From positions 1,922,001 to 1,986,000 of the forward strand of contig CAWGAJ010000001.1 in the NCBI GenBank assembly GCA_963820545.1: a stretch of 64,000 nucleotides of DNA, given 5' to 3'. The DNA is from CAWGAJ01 sp963820545. GTDB lineage: Bacteria > Planctomycetota > Planctomycetia > Pirellulales > Thermoguttaceae. Below are positions 62,801-64,000 of this stretch, one piece after another. The notes under the pieces were generated by a model that was given only the letters and a program-made list of their open reading frames with translations, was not told where the DNA came from and did no database searches. Position 1 is the stretch's first letter. The number at the start of each line of letters is the position of its first letter. The translations under genes and the position numbers were made by a program.

Positions 62801-63704
62801 TCAGAGTAGACGTAGTTGATGTCGTGATTTGAAGTGCTTGCGCCCTTGCGCCAGGTAAAAGTTTCGTGCAGTTTCCCGTCGGGCCCATAAGTAAAACCAT
62901 TGGGATATGCATTGCGATCTGTTGACCCGTTATACGTACCCAAGGTTCCGTCATCGAACTGATGCCCGGCGTCCCAGGTGTGCGTGGCGCCGTTGTAATT
63001 GTAAAGCACCCAGGAGCCGTTGCCGCTGCTGCCGTTGCGATAAGCAAACTGCAAATCGCCCGAGGGCGTGCGGATAAACGCGGGATAGGTAACGCTGGTA
63101 ACGGTCTGGCCGGAGTAAAGCTGCGAGGTTTGAGTGTGAAATAGCGACGCGTTCCAGGTTATGGAGCCGGGATTGGTTGTCACGCCGGTATCGCTTACCC
63201 GATAACGCAGCGTGTGACCGTGCATATCATAGGCCAGATGGATAGTGCCGTCGTTGGGATCGATGCCCAGCGAAACCACATCATGGGCATCCGAAGGAAC
63301 GCCGCTGCTCATGCCGTTAACAAATGTGGACGTGGTGAGGTTGGCGACCTCCCAGGTGGCCGATCCAATTGGTCGGCGCCGACGGCAACATAGTAAGAAG
63401 TTCCGCTGGAGGTATCTTTGACCCAATAAGCCGAGTATTGATAGCCGTTGAAACTGGTAATCGTCTCCTTTTCGAACGATTCGCCATTAATAGACGAGCC
63501 GTATGTCGCGCCAGTAACCAGCGTCATGCCGCGGGCGTCGATGATGGCATCCTGAATCAGCGTCGCGGTGATCTCGGCGCATAAAGCCGCTTCGGCCAGA
63601 GAAGCAATCCCCAGAACATAGGCAAAAAAACGTGTCAATGCCGAAAAACGGAATCTCTTCAGACTGCCGGGGGTTGGAAAAGCGCGATTAACATAGAAAT
63701 CCAC
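59821..63704 (-). CDS. Giant exported BNR/PATR-repeat protein with PA14-like domain and PEP-CTERM tail, frameshifted
   Basis: About 1,294 residues once one base is added near 63370. The first frame starts MDFYVNRAFPTPGSLKRFRF with a signal peptide (FFAYVLGIASLAEAALCAE) and breaks after YYVAVGAD. The BNR_4-type beta-propeller follows (SGVPSDAHDVVSLGIDPNDG, LAYDMHGHTLRYRVSDTG, YPNGFTYGPDGKLHETFTWR). Next come many autotransporter-type beta-strand repeats (NGTLNVVSGASLTVGGTIIV; GGGTWTLAGANTYSGDTIIS), a PA14-like domain (ETWIYTGYINNTTASNVTWT), more repeats and a PEP-CTERM ending (VPEPHGLVLLLSALSLGVVR, then basic residues). BNR_4 propellers are found in some polysaccharide lyases, and the nearby rhamnose genes make a rhamnose-containing polymer an interesting but unproven substrate. 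Confidence 0.8.
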
Positions 63705-64000
63705 TCTTTTTTTATAATTTCAGGTAAAAACGTTGATTTATGGATATTTTTTCAGTTTACAATATACATGATTTCTTGCTTCGATACAAACATTTTATAT
63801 AAATATAAAGTCTGTTTTAGCGACTCTCCCTAGCTCCAGCGGGCTTCATGCCCGGGCTTATCGGGCGTGTCTTAACAATCAAGCGGGGCACGCTTTAAGT
63901 TAGTGATATTCCAGCCACCAACCGCCTTGGTCTTTTCATTGGGGAAAAAATGCTAGCAGGGCTGGTTTTTGCCAAATTCGCTATTGTTGATTATTCGCTA
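63705..64000. other. Terminal spacer, AT-rich
   Basis: The upstream region of the BNR/PEP-CTERM gene. It is AT-rich next to the start (TTTTTTTATAATTTCAGG on the plus strand) and carries a GCCCGGGC-type dyad near 63846-63870. No gene was recognised. Confidence 0.4.

Overview
The window reads as a chromosomal segment of a Gram-negative, flagellated planctomycete, probably from a draft or metagenome assembly. The case rests on gene content: lpxD and lpxI (lipid A), an OprP-like outer-membrane porin with a coiled-coil N-terminus, a Tat-exported Gfo/Idh/MocA oxidoreductase, a very large exported protein with autotransporter-type repeats and a PEP-CTERM tail, a PQQ beta-propeller protein, and an flhA-flhF-fliA flagellar group. 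No 16S rRNA gene or complete tRNA gene was recognised, so the phylum assignment is inference.

Layout. 0-6.6 kb: the end of a large hypothetical protein, a frameshifted ubiD, a prepilin-peptidase-like protein, a LOG-family protein and a thioredoxin-fold exported protein. 6.6-12.8 kb: lpxD-lpxI (minus), a sensor kinase and receiver protein (plus), a PQQ propeller protein and a small hypothetical (minus). 13-18.7 kb: an SNF2 helicase with a coupled upstream gene, a GntR/ABC/permease operon and a PIN-domain toxin-antitoxin pair. 18.7-26.5 kb: mnmG (frameshifted), an HTH-receiver fusion behind a strong promoter, a second kinase, a methyltransferase, purB, fur and flgM. 26.5-33.2 kb: a gene-poor stretch with nested inverted repeats, then fliA, a small membrane protein, flhF and flhA. 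33.2-40.1 kb: a YdjM-like membrane protein, two tandem GT-C/TPR paralogues, dtd and pdxA. 40.2-50 kb: rhaA-rhaT, a broken sigma factor, gltD and a heavily disrupted gltB. 50-64 kb: a tRNA-Leu remnant, porin, Cys-rich exported protein, HAD hydrolase, broken SDR, an ECF sigma/membrane protein operon, a Gfo/Idh oxidoreductase, a cysteine-synthase-like enzyme and the giant BNR/PATR/PEP-CTERM protein.

Two themes cut across the genes. First, the segment is dense in short palindromic repeats of several families. Some are intergenic, one is flanked by a 14-bp direct duplication and one has 16-bp terminal inverted repeats. Copies of three families lie inside open reading frames (SNF2 helicase, pdxA, both GT-C/TPR paralogues) without breaking them, which recalls the Rickettsia palindromic elements. 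This is the most novel-looking signal in the window. Second, there is an excess of frameshifts: ubiD, the gene before SNF2, mnmG, flgM, a sigma factor, gltB at seven points plus an amber codon, an SDR, the Gfo/Idh gene twice and the BNR gene. Several of these can be repaired by adding one base, often in a homopolymer. That points to assembly indels for the isolated cases, while gltB may be genuinely decaying.

Functional groupings: rhaA and rhaT take up and isomerise rhamnose. flgM, fliA, flhF and flhA belong to the late flagellar regulatory circuit, and a candidate sigma-28 promoter lies ahead of the small membrane gene and fliA. The ECF sigma factor and two overlapping membrane-protein genes look like a cell-surface signalling operon.
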